Counted from the stretch's first letter, positions 1 to 6,549 are shown. The stretch is 8,397 nucleotides of DNA from Elusimicrobiota bacterium (GCA_016196785.1 JACPXA010000134.1:1-8397), one strand, 5' to 3'. The notes: generated by a model from the sequence alone, not told the origin. Translations and numbers: made by a program.

Positions 1-189
1 CCCTCGCCCGAGGTAGCGTTTAGGATCCCCATCCCGTAACTCCAGCGCTTCATGCGTGCCGGTGGAAGCCCCTGAAGGAACGGCAGCCCGCCCCACGACG
101 CCGTTGTCAAGCCACACCTCGACTTCAACGGTCGGGTTCCCTCGGGAATCGAGAATCTCACGTCCTGTCACTCGTTCGATATTTGCCAT
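1..189 (-). CDS. eno: Enolase, N-terminal fragment (runs off left edge)
   Basis: The first 63 codons of enolase (2-phosphoglycerate dehydratase), which interconverts 2-phosphoglycerate and phosphoenolpyruvate in the cytoplasm. The translation begins MANIERVTGREILDSRG and continues with NPTVEVEV and then VPSGASTGTHEALELRDGD. These are the enolase N-terminal domain hallmarks, including the mobile SGASTG loop (residues 39-44) that closes over the active site. The catalytic barrel lies outside the window. The ATG at 189-187 fits the family N-terminus. No clear Shine-Dalgarno precedes it; instead the stop of the upstream response regulator (192-194) lies only 2 bases before it (TGA-CG-ATG), which suggests translation by termination-reinitiation. 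It is the last visible gene of a minus-strand operon. Identity is very secure; the coupling is an inference. Confidence 0.96.
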   Translation of the reverse strand, partial: MANIERVTGREILDSRGNPTVEVEVWLDNGVVGRAAVPSGASTGTHEALELRDGDPKRYLGRG

Positions 190-191
190 CG

Positions 192-560
192 TCACGTTTG
201 TAGGAGTTTTTTGACGGCCTTAAGAACTTGATCGGAGGCAAAGGGCTTCAGGAGATAATCGCTGGCTCCCCACCCGATCGCCTCCGCCCAGAGCTTCTCC
301 TCCCCGAAGGCACTGACCATCAAGGTGGGCACCTTCATGCGGGCTTCGCACATCTGCTTGAGGAGTTGGATCCCGTCCATCCCCGGGAGCGCTCGATCCA
401 CGACGGCTAGATCAAACCGCTGCGCCTGGAGCTGTTTCCAGCCATCCTCCCCCGTGCCGACCGTCACCACCTGATAGCCCTCGCCGGTTAAGAGATCGCT
501 CAGCAGTTGCCGTGAGCTTTCCTCATCATCAATGACCAGTATCCGTCTTACCCTTGCCAT
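192..560 (-). CDS. Stand-alone receiver-domain response regulator (CheY-like)
   Basis: A 122-residue protein made of one REC domain with no output domain. The acidic pair D11-D12 (VIDDEE), the phospho-acceptor D55 (LAVVDRALPG), the switch serine S83 (VSAF), an aromatic Y102 and the conserved K105-P106 (LLKPF) are all present, so it should accept phosphate from a histidine kinase and bind Mg2+. The ATG at 560 has a GGAG (572-575) about 11 bases upstream and overlaps the end of the preceding gene by 13 bases. Its stop lies 2 bases before the enolase start. No kinase is visible nearby. Single-domain regulators act by protein-protein contact or in phosphorelays, so the partner cannot be named from sequence. 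The overlap at both ends implies co-translation with the nucleotidyltransferase fusion and enolase. An intact, ordinary receiver; the role is unknown. Confidence 0.93.
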   Translation of the reverse strand: MARVRRILVIDDEESSRQLLSDLLTGEGYQVVTVGTGEDGWKQLQAQRFDLAVVDRALPGMDGIQLLKQMCEARMKVPTLMVSAFGEEKLWAEAIGWGASDYLLKPFASDQVLKAVKKLLQT

Positions 561-3046
561 TGTTGGATTTTCTCCGTATAGGTCTTGAGCAATGACCGCC
601 CTGCCCGCGGATGCTGGGACTCAACCCACACATGGAAATACGCCTCATCCGGGTCTGGTAGAAGGAGGACCCAGGAGTCATCCCTGAACACCTTGACTCC
701 ATCAATGAGCTCCACCTGTTTGCCCTGGGCATCCTCTAAGGCCATCCGCATCACCTTCCCTTTCTTATCCCACGCACAGGGGATCCGCTGATGCAGGGTG
801 GCGTACGAGGTCACGGCCCGCGCCCGCTGGTGGAGCTGGACCTGTTGCCTCGCCACCATCTCAAGGATCTTGGCGATCGCATACATGGCATCGAACGCCG
901 GCTGGAACTCCGGGAAGATGAACCCGCCGACGCCATCGCCCACACAGAGCATCCCCGGCTCACGGCTCGCCGCCACAATATGCCGCGGGGTGGTCCGGAG
1001 CCGCTGGACGCCGATCCCATGCGTCGCGGCCATCTCCTCAAGGACTCGCGACACGGTCACCGGGACCCCCACGCGACCCGGCCGGCCCTGCTGCATCGCC
1101 AGTTCCAGGACCACCAGCAGGGCGAGGTCGTTGGGAATGACCTTGCCTCGATTGTCCACCAGGAAGACTTTCTCCGCACCGGTGTCGATCAAGAATCCCA
1201 TGTCGGCCTTGACCGTCAGCACGATGTGGGCGAGCTGCTTGAGCGCCTCCTGAAATTCATGGGTCGTCTTCGAGACTTTCGCAGGGTTCAAATAGGCGTT
1301 CAACGAAATAATCTCCACCCCCAACTCTCCCAGGAGGGACGGGAAGATCAACGCCGCGGAGGAAACCGCGTAGTCAATGATGATCTTGAGATTCGCTTCA
1401 CGGATCGCGGCGCCATCAATCGCCTTGAGGAACCCCGCGCGGTAGTACTCCAACGCCCGCGGCGGGGTAATCAGCTCTCCGACTTGGCCCGGTTGGGCGC
1501 GGGGAAAATCCTCCCGTTGGAACAGTTGTTCAATCGCCTGTTCCTGCTGCGCGGAGAGCGCAGCGCCCGTATGATCAAAACATTGAATATCCACGACCCG
1601 CTGATCAAACGGTGAGAGCCGCACATGGAGGGCGCCCCTCTCGCCCTCCTTCCCAAGTTCATAGCGGACCACCGGGACCGGCGCGGTGCGGAGATCGCCG
1701 ACCTTGACCCCCGCCGAGAGCAATCCCGAGATGAGCGCCCGCTTGATCATCCGGCTGGCCGGATGGGCGTCTCGGGAGGTAAGGACGTAGGCTTGGGGAC
1801 CGAGGTAGGCGCCATACGCGGTGCCCAATCGGGCGGCGAATTCCGGGGTGATCTCAATGTTGCACAACCCGGTGATCCCATAGGCACTGAACAGCGATCG
1901 GCCCCACTGCTCGCCCCAGATAAGGCTGGTGGTCAGCGCCGCGCCATCCTCCAGCCGCTTGTGGGGCCACATTTTGACCTGCGAACGGACCACGGCGCCT
2001 GTACCCACGACACACTCATCGGCCACTACGCTGCCTTCCTGCAGCTCGGCGTCATCCGCGAGGCGGACTCGGCACCCGACGATGGCCTCTTTGAGCCGAG
2101 CCTCCTCGCCGATGGCCGTGTCGGCCCAGACAACCGAGGCGTCAAGATCGGCGCCGGCGCCGATCTCAACGCCATCCCCAATGATGGAACGGGCAAGGCG
2201 CACCCCGCTGGCGATGCGGCAACGGCGACCGATCAACACCCGTCCCTCACAATAGACGTCCTCGGCGATCTGACTGTCCTCATCAACCACTAGCTCGCCA
2301 GACTCTTGGGTGATGCGACGGCCGGGGAGGTGAAGCGTAATCTTGCCTTCCAAGAGATCCGCATGGGCGGCACGGTATTCCCCCAACGTTCCAACATCCC
2401 GCCAGTAGCCTTGGACTACCGCGCCGTAGAGCCCCACCCCTTCTTGGAGCAGGAGCGGGAACAACTGTTTTGAAAAATCAAATGGGCGGCCTGCCGGGAT
2501 GTACGGGAGGACCGCGGGATCTAACAGATAGATGCCCGTATTCACGGTATCGGAAAAGACTTCTCCCCAGGAAGGCTTTTCCAGGAAACGGGTCACGCGC
2601 CCTTCCGCATCAACGATGACCACCCCGTAGGGCAGCGGGTTGGAGACGCGGGTCAACACCATGGTCGCCAGCGCGCCCTGCTGCCGGTGGAACTCCCACA
2701 CCGTGCGCAAGTCGAAATCTGTCAGGAGATCGCCGGAGATCACCAGAAATGGCTCGTGGAGCTCCCGTTCAATGAATTTCACGCACCCGGCGGTCCCGAG
2801 GTCCTGATCCAGCCGCCAGTACCGCAGATGGACCCCTAGGGCGTCTCCATCCCTAAAGTAGTTCTGGATGATTTCCGGCTGATAGAGCAGCATGACGTGC
2901 AGCTCGTCAAAGCCATGACGTTTGAGCAACTTCAACACATGCTCCAGCATGGGACGATTAGCCATCGGCACCATAGGCTTGGGAATCATACAGGTCAGCG
3001 GGCGAAGCCTCGTGCCAAACCCACCCGCCATAACGACGGCTTGCAC
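548..3046 (-). CDS. Sugar-1-phosphate nucleotidyltransferase / beta-helix / PMM-like fusion (mannose-1-P guanylyltransferase type)
   Basis: An 832-residue three-part protein. Residues 1-235 are an NDP-sugar pyrophosphorylase domain: the GGFGTRLRPLT nucleotide loop (8-18), K23 in PKP, metal-binding D106 in SGD, FLEKP (154-158), NTG (169-171) and WRDVGT (215-220). Residues about 250-360 are hexapeptide (left-handed beta-helix) repeats. Residues about 370-832 have the architecture of a phosphomannomutase/phosphoglucomutase, but its catalytic motifs are replaced: LSPFDQ (477-482) where TxSHNP is expected, DTGAEK (621-626) for the DxDxDR metal loop, and GDGVGG (703-708) for the GExSG sugar loop. 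The family is usually annotated as GDP-mannose synthesis (mannose-1-P + GTP), feeding envelope polysaccharide. The true sugar and nucleotide cannot be read from sequence. The GTG start (3046-3044) is fixed by AAGGAGG seven bases upstream; M6 is the alternative. First gene of the visible operon. Confidence 0.9.
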   Translation of the reverse strand: MQAVVMAGGFGTRLRPLTCMIPKPMVPMANRPMLEHVLKLLKRHGFDELHVMLLYQPEIIQNYFRDGDALGVHLRYWRLDQDLGTAGCVKFIERELHEPFLVISGDLLTDFDLRTVWEFHRQQGALATMVLTRVSNPLPYGVVIVDAEGRVTRFLEKPSWGEVFSDTVNTGIYLLDPAVLPYIPAGRPFDFSKQLFPLLLQEGVGLYGAVVQGYWRDVGTLGEYRAAHADLLEGKITLHLPGRRITQESGELVVDEDSQIAEDVYCEGRVLIGRRCRIASGVRLARSIIGDGVEIGAGADLDASVVWADTAIGEEARLKEAIVGCRVRLADDAELQEGSVVADECVVGTGAVVRSQVKMWPHKRLEDGAALTTSLIWGEQWGRSLFSAYGITGLCNIEITPEFAARLGTAYGAYLGPQAYVLTSRDAHPASRMIKRALISGLLSAGVKVGDLRTAPVPVVRYELGKEGERGALHVRLSPFDQRVVDIQCFDHTGAALSAQQEQAIEQLFQREDFPRAQPGQVGELITPPRALEYYRAGFLKAIDGAAIREANLKIIIDYAVSSAALIFPSLLGELGVEIISLNAYLNPAKVSKTTHEFQEALKQLAHIVLTVKADMGFLIDTGAEKVFLVDNRGKVIPNDLALLVVLELAMQQGRPGRVGVPVTVSRVLEEMAATHGIGVQRLRTTPRHIVAASREPGMLCVGDGVGGFIFPEFQPAFDAMYAIAKILEMVARQQVQLHQRARAVTSYATLHQRIPCAWDKKGKVMRMALEDAQGKQVELIDGVKVFRDDSWVLLLPDPDEAYFHVWVESQHPRAGRSLLKTYTEKIQQWQG

Positions 3047-3053
3047 CTCAACG

Positions 3054-3060
3054 CCTCCTT
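3054..3060 (-). promoter_or_regulatory. Shine-Dalgarno deciding a GTG start
   Basis: Read on the minus strand this is AAGGAGG, a near-perfect anti-16S match, separated by 7 bases from the GTG at 3046-3044. It favours the GTG start of the nucleotidyltransferase fusion over the in-frame ATG five codons further in. The GTG start also keeps the usual few residues before the GGFGTRLRP loop. Confidence 0.85.
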
Positions 3061-3117
3061 GGATCCGTCAGGGGTTCTTCTCTAAAGAGTACCAAATTTC
3101 GTCGGAACCAGCCACCG

Positions 3118-3126
3118 TGATATAAT
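3118..3126 (+). promoter_or_regulatory. Extended -10 promoter of the PBP gene (leaderless)
   Basis: TGATATAAT is a perfect extended -10 (TGnTATAAT) element. No good -35 is seen at the usual spacing (TTCGTC at 3098-3103 is weak), which is typical of extended -10 promoters. The hexamer ends 6 bases before the ATG at 3133, so transcription would be expected to start at or next to the start codon. The TGA of the element is also an in-frame stop for the downstream gene, so the gene cannot begin further upstream. No Shine-Dalgarno is present. Confidence 0.7.
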
Positions 3127-3132
3127 GCGCGT

Positions 3133-5226
3133 ATGTGGCGAAGGGTGTGGTATGGGAGCTTAGGGTTCCTCTTCCTCAGCGCGGCGACCCCCACCCTGCT
3201 TCTGAGGAAGTACATCAGTGAGCTCCCGCCCATCACCTCGTTAGACCGCTACACCCCCTCCCTGACCACCAAACTGTATGACATTCATAACCAGCTCATC
3301 ACGGAGCTCTTCACCGAACGGCGGTCGTTCATTCCCTTGAACCAGATTCCCGTGGATCTCCAAAACGCCTTCATCGCCATTGAAGATAACCGGTTTTTCA
3401 CGCACTGGGGCATTGACCTCCGGGGCATCTCCCGCGCCGCGGCCGCGAATCTGAGGAGACGTCGAATGACGGAAGGCGGCTCCACCATCACACAACAGTT
3501 GTCCAAGGTGATCTTCTTGACTCAAGAAAAGACCCTGCAGCGCAAGCTGAAAGAGTTGCTTCTCGCCATCCAGCTCGAGCGCAATTTCAGCAAGCAGGAG
3601 ATTTTCCAATTGTATCTGAATCAGATCTACTTCGGGAATGGCGCCTATGGGGTGGAGTCCGCCAGCCGCATCTACTTCGGTAAACACGTGAAGGACCTCC
3701 AACTGGCTGAATGCGCTCTGCTCGCTGGTCTTCCCCGCTTGCCCCAGCGGTACTCGCCGTTCCACCATCCGGACCTGGCCCGGGGACGTCGAGCGGTGGT
3801 GCTGGCCCGCATGCGGGAGCGGGGATTCATCACGCGGGAGGAAGAAGCGCGCGCCAATGCGTTCCCGCTCAACACCCAGCGCTTCCCCATCCCGACCGGC
3901 GTGGCTCCCTACTTTGTCGAACAGATCCGGCTGGAGCTCGAACCGATCTATGGCTCCAATGCCATCTATCGGGGTGGCCTCTCCATCTATACAACCCTGG
4001 ACCTTCACCTCCAGCAAACGGCGGAGACAGTGCTCGAGAAGAACCTGGCCGCGTTTGATGCCAAACGCCCAAAAACCCGTCGGCCACAACGCCCAAGCGT
4101 TCAGTTCTCCACAGACACCGTCAAGGTCCAGGGGGCGTTTGTCGCGGTTGATCCCAAAACCGGGGGGATCCGCATGATGGTTGGAGGCCGTGATTTCCGC
4201 CAATCTCAATTTAATCGGGTGACCCAGGCCTTCCGGCAACCGGGTTCGACCTTCAAACCGTTCGTCTGGACCGCGGCGCTGGAACATGGGTTCACCCCAG
4301 CGACCATTGTTCCGGATGCCCCGATCGCCTTCCAATACGATGGTCGTAACTGGCAACTGTTGGAAAAGCTGCCCGAAGGGTACAAGCTCCATTCCTCCAC
4401 CGGGATGCCTGCGGTGGGCAGCTTATGGGTGCCGGCCAACTGGGATAACAAGTTTTTCGGGCCGGTCACCTTGCGACGCGGGCTCGCGCATTCGCGGAAC
4501 CTGGTCTCGATCCGCTTGGTGGACCGGGTGGGGCCGGCCACAGTGGTGGACTATGCCCACCGATTGGGGATCCAGAACCAGCTCCAACCGGTCTTGTCCA
4601 TCGCGTTGGGCACGGAGCTGGTGACGCTGCTCGAGATGACGAGTGCCTTTGGCGCACTCGACAACGCGGGCATCGCCACCGAACCCTTCATGGTGCTGCG
4701 GGTGGAGGATAAAGACGGCAAGGTGTTGGAAGACAACACCCCTAAAGAACGGGAGGTGCTCGCCCCTCAGACCGCCTACCTGGTTGTCAACCTCATGAAA
4801 GCGGTGGTGGAGGAAGGGACCGGCCGCCGGGCGAAGGCGTTGGGACGACCGGTGGCGGCAAAAACCGGGACGACACAGGACTGGAGAGATCTATGGTTTA
4901 TTGGGATGACCCCGGACCTGGTCGTGGGCGCCTGGATGGGGTATGACGACTATTCCCCGCTAGGGAAGGACTATACCAGCGCCGGGACGGTGGTCCCCTG
5001 GTGGACTGAGTTCATGGCCGAGGCGGTGAAGGATACGCCCGTGCGGGACTTCCCCATCCCGGATGGGATCACCTTCGCGAAGATTGATGAAGAGACAGGA
5101 CAACTGGCTTCTTGGGGGTGTCGTCGGCTCGTACTGGAGGCCTTCCGCAAAGGCACCGAACCCACCGAGCTCTGCTCCGTTGACCACACCCGACAAACCG
5201 CCCCTCCCCAAGACACCGAGGAATAG
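3133..5226 (+). CDS. Class A penicillin-binding protein (PBP1a-type glycosyltransferase/transpeptidase)
   Basis: A 697-residue bifunctional peptidoglycan synthase that polymerises lipid II and cross-links stem peptides outside the cytoplasmic membrane. A short basic N-terminus precedes one membrane anchor (about residues 7-24). The GT51 domain shows EDNRFF with catalytic E84, GGSTITQQ (115-122) and the SKQEIFQLYLN motif (153-163, second Glu E156). The transpeptidase shows SxxK as S372-TF-K375, SxN as S454-R-N456 and KTGT (577-580), all intact and correctly spaced. It is shorter than the roughly 850-residue proteobacterial PBP1a and seems to lack the OB-like insert between the domains. C663 and C681 near the C-terminus, in the context CRRL..GTEPTELC, could form a periplasmic disulfide. 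The start is the first possible codon after an in-frame TGA. Transcribed divergently from the sugar nucleotidyltransferase gene. A mrcA/ponA homologue; very secure. Confidence 0.97.
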   Translation: MWRRVWYGSLGFLFLSAATPTLLLRKYISELPPITSLDRYTPSLTTKLYDIHNQLITELFTERRSFIPLNQIPVDLQNAFIAIEDNRFFTHWGIDLRGISRAAAANLRRRRMTEGGSTITQQLSKVIFLTQEKTLQRKLKELLLAIQLERNFSKQEIFQLYLNQIYFGNGAYGVESASRIYFGKHVKDLQLAECALLAGLPRLPQRYSPFHHPDLARGRRAVVLARMRERGFITREEEARANAFPLNTQRFPIPTGVAPYFVEQIRLELEPIYGSNAIYRGGLSIYTTLDLHLQQTAETVLEKNLAAFDAKRPKTRRPQRPSVQFSTDTVKVQGAFVAVDPKTGGIRMMVGGRDFRQSQFNRVTQAFRQPGSTFKPFVWTAALEHGFTPATIVPDAPIAFQYDGRNWQLLEKLPEGYKLHSSTGMPAVGSLWVPANWDNKFFGPVTLRRGLAHSRNLVSIRLVDRVGPATVVDYAHRLGIQNQLQPVLSIALGTELVTLLEMTSAFGALDNAGIATEPFMVLRVEDKDGKVLEDNTPKEREVLAPQTAYLVVNLMKAVVEEGTGRRAKALGRPVAAKTGTTQDWRDLWFIGMTPDLVVGAWMGYDDYSPLGKDYTSAGTVVPWWTEFMAEAVKDTPVRDFPIPDGITFAKIDEETGQLASWGCRRLVLEAFRKGTEPTELCSVDHTRQTAPPQDTEE

Positions 5227-5237
5227 TCGCGGGGGCA

Positions 5238-5266
5238 TTGATTTTTTCAGTTTTATGTCATATAAT
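5238..5266 (+). promoter_or_regulatory. Sigma70-type promoter of the toxin-antitoxin-like cassette
   Basis: TTGATT (5238-5243), a 17-base spacer and a perfect TATAAT (5261-5266) form a near-consensus housekeeping promoter, beginning 12 bases after the stop of the PBP gene. The -10 ends 7 bases before the ATG at 5274, so the transcript should begin at or within a base or two of the start codon (leaderless). The stretch is clearly more AT-rich than its surroundings. The palindrome at 5257-5271 covers the -10. Confidence 0.75.
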
Positions 5267-5271
5267 ATGAC
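5257..5271 (+). promoter_or_regulatory. Palindromic operator candidate overlapping the -10
   Basis: GTCATAT-A-ATATGAC is a perfect 7-base inverted repeat around one central base. It extends to 10-base arms with one mismatch if 5254-5256 (TAT) and 5272-5274 (GTA) are included. It sits exactly over the -10 hexamer and the expected transcription start of the helix-turn-helix gene. A dimeric repressor bound here would block RNA polymerase, so autoregulation by the adjacent helix-turn-helix protein is the natural hypothesis. The symmetry is seen directly; the binding is inferred. Confidence 0.55.
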
Positions 5272-5273
5272 GT

Positions 5274-5828
5274 ATGAAGTATGTTTTTGAGTTTTCCGAT
5301 AAAGGGCCGGTGCGCCTGCAGGTGCAGGAGCCGGAGGGGCACCGGGTGCAGGAGATCCCGGAGGTGCTTTCCAGCCGTGAGGTCTGCACTGCGTTAAAGC
5401 GCTCACGACGACATATCTACCGGTATATCGAACGCCAATGGCTTCACCCCGTGGTCAAATTTTCCGGCGAACTCTTTTTCGATGCGCGGGAAGTCCAAGC
5501 GCTCGCAGTGCCCACGCGGCAACGCCGCTACACCCTCCCCAGACGCTTGAGGATCTTGTTTCCGGACTATGATCTGGCCTCCCTTCAACTGGATCGGGAC
5601 GCTGATCTTATCTTGGCACGAATTCTCGAACGCGGCGATCAATCCGATATTCAATGGATGCTTCGCCACGTTCCGCGGGAACGATGCCGTTTGTTTTTAC
5701 AAACCCAAGGACACCGCTTGCTCTCCGATCGCGCCTGGCGATTTTGGCGTTGGCTTTGGCGGGTTCCCTGTCCTGCCCCGCATCCTTCCTGGCGAAAGGC
5801 CGGCTATCGTCTAGGAGGGACGGCATGA
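5274..5828 (+). CDS. Helix-turn-helix protein with DUF6922-like C-terminal domain; putative antitoxin/autorepressor
   Basis: A 184-residue protein in two parts. After an unrecognised N-terminus (1-30), residues about 31-79 look like a MerR/excisionase-type helix-turn-helix: LSSREVCTALKRSRRHIYRYIE followed by a wing-like FSGELFFDAREVQAL. Residues about 92-165 (LFPDYDLASL, ILARILERGDQSDIQWMLR, LSDRAWRFWRWL) resemble, from memory of the family, the small DUF6922-type domains often encoded next to AbiEii-family nucleotidyltransferases. The last 20 residues look unstructured. An in-frame TGA at 5268 makes ATG 5274 the first possible start. There is no Shine-Dalgarno, in keeping with a leaderless message. 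Its stop overlaps the next gene's start as ATGA. The expected role is to repress the cassette and neutralise or regulate the partner. The helix-turn-helix is fairly secure; the antitoxin role is inferred from context. Confidence 0.78.
   Translation: MKYVFEFSDKGPVRLQVQEPEGHRVQEIPEVLSSREVCTALKRSRRHIYRYIERQWLHPVVKFSGELFFDAREVQALAVPTRQRRYTLPRRLRILFPDYDLASLQLDRDADLILARILERGDQSDIQWMLRHVPRERCRLFLQTQGHRLLSDRAWRFWRWLWRVPCPAPHPSWRKAGYRLGGTA
5813..5818 (+). promoter_or_regulatory. Shine-Dalgarno deciding the nucleotidyltransferase start
   Basis: AGGAGG lies 6 bases before ATG 5825, inside the last codons of the upstream gene. It selects 5825 over an in-frame ATG at 5654 that has no comparable site. In contrast to the apparently leaderless first gene, the second cistron has a strong ribosome-binding site of its own. 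Confidence 0.88.
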
Positions 5829-6478
5829 CGTGGAACATACAAGCCCTGACCCGGGGATGCGTGGCGACGGCTCAAAAGCTCGGGGCGCTATCTGCCCTGC
5901 ACGAATTTTATCTGGCGGGAGGGACCGCCTTGGCGCTCTGGTTTGGTCATCGCGTCTCGGTGGATCTTGATTTTTTCTCGGAAAGGAACCCCTTGGGGTT
6001 TGCCGAACGGCAGACGCTCCAGACAGCGTTACGTCGGGTAGGGATCCGGCTGGAAGAGGAGAGAGAGGGTACCCTGCAGGCTCGAGACAAAAATACGCAT
6101 CTGAGTTTTTTTTATTACCGCTACCCACTGCTGCGGCCACGACGCCAATGGAAAGGGCTTCAACTCGCCCACCCTGTGGACATCGCCTTGATGAAAGTGG
6201 GAGCGATCATCGGTCGAGGGAGCCAAAAGGATTTTTTCGATCTCTATGTCGTCTTACACAAAGGCTTCACCCTGACCCAACTCCTGAGACTGGCACGCAA
6301 GAAATTTAAAGACACCCACGATATCATTCTGCAAGCGTATCGTGCCTTGGTCTATTTTCAGGACGCGGATCAAGAGCCCCTGCCAAAGATGCTGCTTCCC
6401 ATCCCTTGGCCGAGGGTCAAAGAGTTCTTTGAAACCGAAGTCCGCAAAAACACCCCAGCGCTCCGACGCTGGAAATAG
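5825..6478 (+). CDS. AbiEii/AbiGii-family nucleotidyltransferase, putative type IV-like toxin
   Basis: A 217-residue protein of the AbiEii/AbiGii toxin family (a polymerase-beta-like nucleotidyltransferase fold). The signature is clear: LAGGTALALWFGHR (30-43) carrying the GG-T nucleotide motif, then VDLDFFS (46-52) with the metal-binding pair D47 and D49, then LMKVGAIIGRGSQKDFFDLY (122-141) with K124, K135, D136 and D139 matching the family's K...RxxKDxxDLY block. All key residues are retained, so it looks catalytically competent. Characterised relatives transfer nucleotides to tRNA or other targets and cause growth arrest or abortive infection; the substrate here cannot be read from sequence. 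It is coupled to the preceding helix-turn-helix gene by an ATGA overlap. An in-frame ATG at 5654 would add 57 residues lying in another frame of the upstream gene and is not accepted. Family assignment is strong; the toxin role is inferred. Confidence 0.87.
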   Translation: MTWNIQALTRGCVATAQKLGALSALHEFYLAGGTALALWFGHRVSVDLDFFSERNPLGFAERQTLQTALRRVGIRLEEEREGTLQARDKNTHLSFFYYRYPLLRPRRQWKGLQLAHPVDIALMKVGAIIGRGSQKDFFDLYVVLHKGFTLTQLLRLARKKFKDTHDIILQAYRALVYFQDADQEPLPKMLLPIPWPRVKEFFETEVRKNTPALRRWK

Positions 6479-6483
6479 AAATA

Positions 6484-6549
6484 GGGGACGTAGCTCCTTT
6501 ATTGCCTTTCACAGCCGTCGTAATAAAGCAGAAAGGCAGCTACGTCCCC
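6484..6549. repeat. 66-base interrupted palindrome (REP/MITE-like; possible terminator)
   Basis: The outer arms GGGGACGTAGCT (6484-6495) and AGCTACGTCCCC (6538-6549) are perfect 12-base inverted repeats. Two inner stems are possible: GCCTTTC (6504-6510) with GAAAGGC (6531-6537), or CTTTATT (6497-6503) with AATAAAG (6522-6528). The element begins 5 bases after the nucleotidyltransferase stop and ends 21 bases before the end of the dikinase gene, between convergent genes. Read on the minus strand, the stem is followed by TATTTCTATTT, a modest T-rich tract, so it could terminate the dikinase transcript. No T-tract follows on the plus strand. The compact symmetric design also suits a REP/REPIN or miniature mobile element; no transposase is nearby. 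Apart from this, 6479-6570 holds only a tandem GAACTCC pair (6550-6563). Confidence 0.8.

Noticed and set aside
791..2293. Long plus-strand open frames (about 274 and 222 codons) opposite the nucleotidyltransferase fusion
   Set aside because: They are antisense shadows of a GC-rich gene with unmistakable protein motifs. Their translations are Arg/Pro/His-rich, show no recognisable domain and have no supporting ribosome-binding site.
3082..3115. A minus-strand promoter for the nucleotidyltransferase operon
   Set aside because: The best candidate pairs TTTAGA with a poor TTCCGA-like -35 at short spacing. That is too weak to list as a feature, although some promoter must lie in or upstream of this region.
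3241..4392. 383-codon minus-strand open frame opposite the PBP gene
   Set aside because: It lies wholly within the GT51/transpeptidase coding region, which has all catalytic motifs in the other strand. The translation resembles no family I know and is explained by codon bias.
5654..5824. N-terminal extension of the nucleotidyltransferase with a lipoprotein-like hydrophobic stretch (LAILALALAGSLSC)
   Set aside because: It overlaps the helix-turn-helix gene in another frame for its whole length. A strong AGGAGG at 5813-5818 points to ATG 5825, and the catalytic family normally starts close to that point; the apparent signal peptide is accidental.
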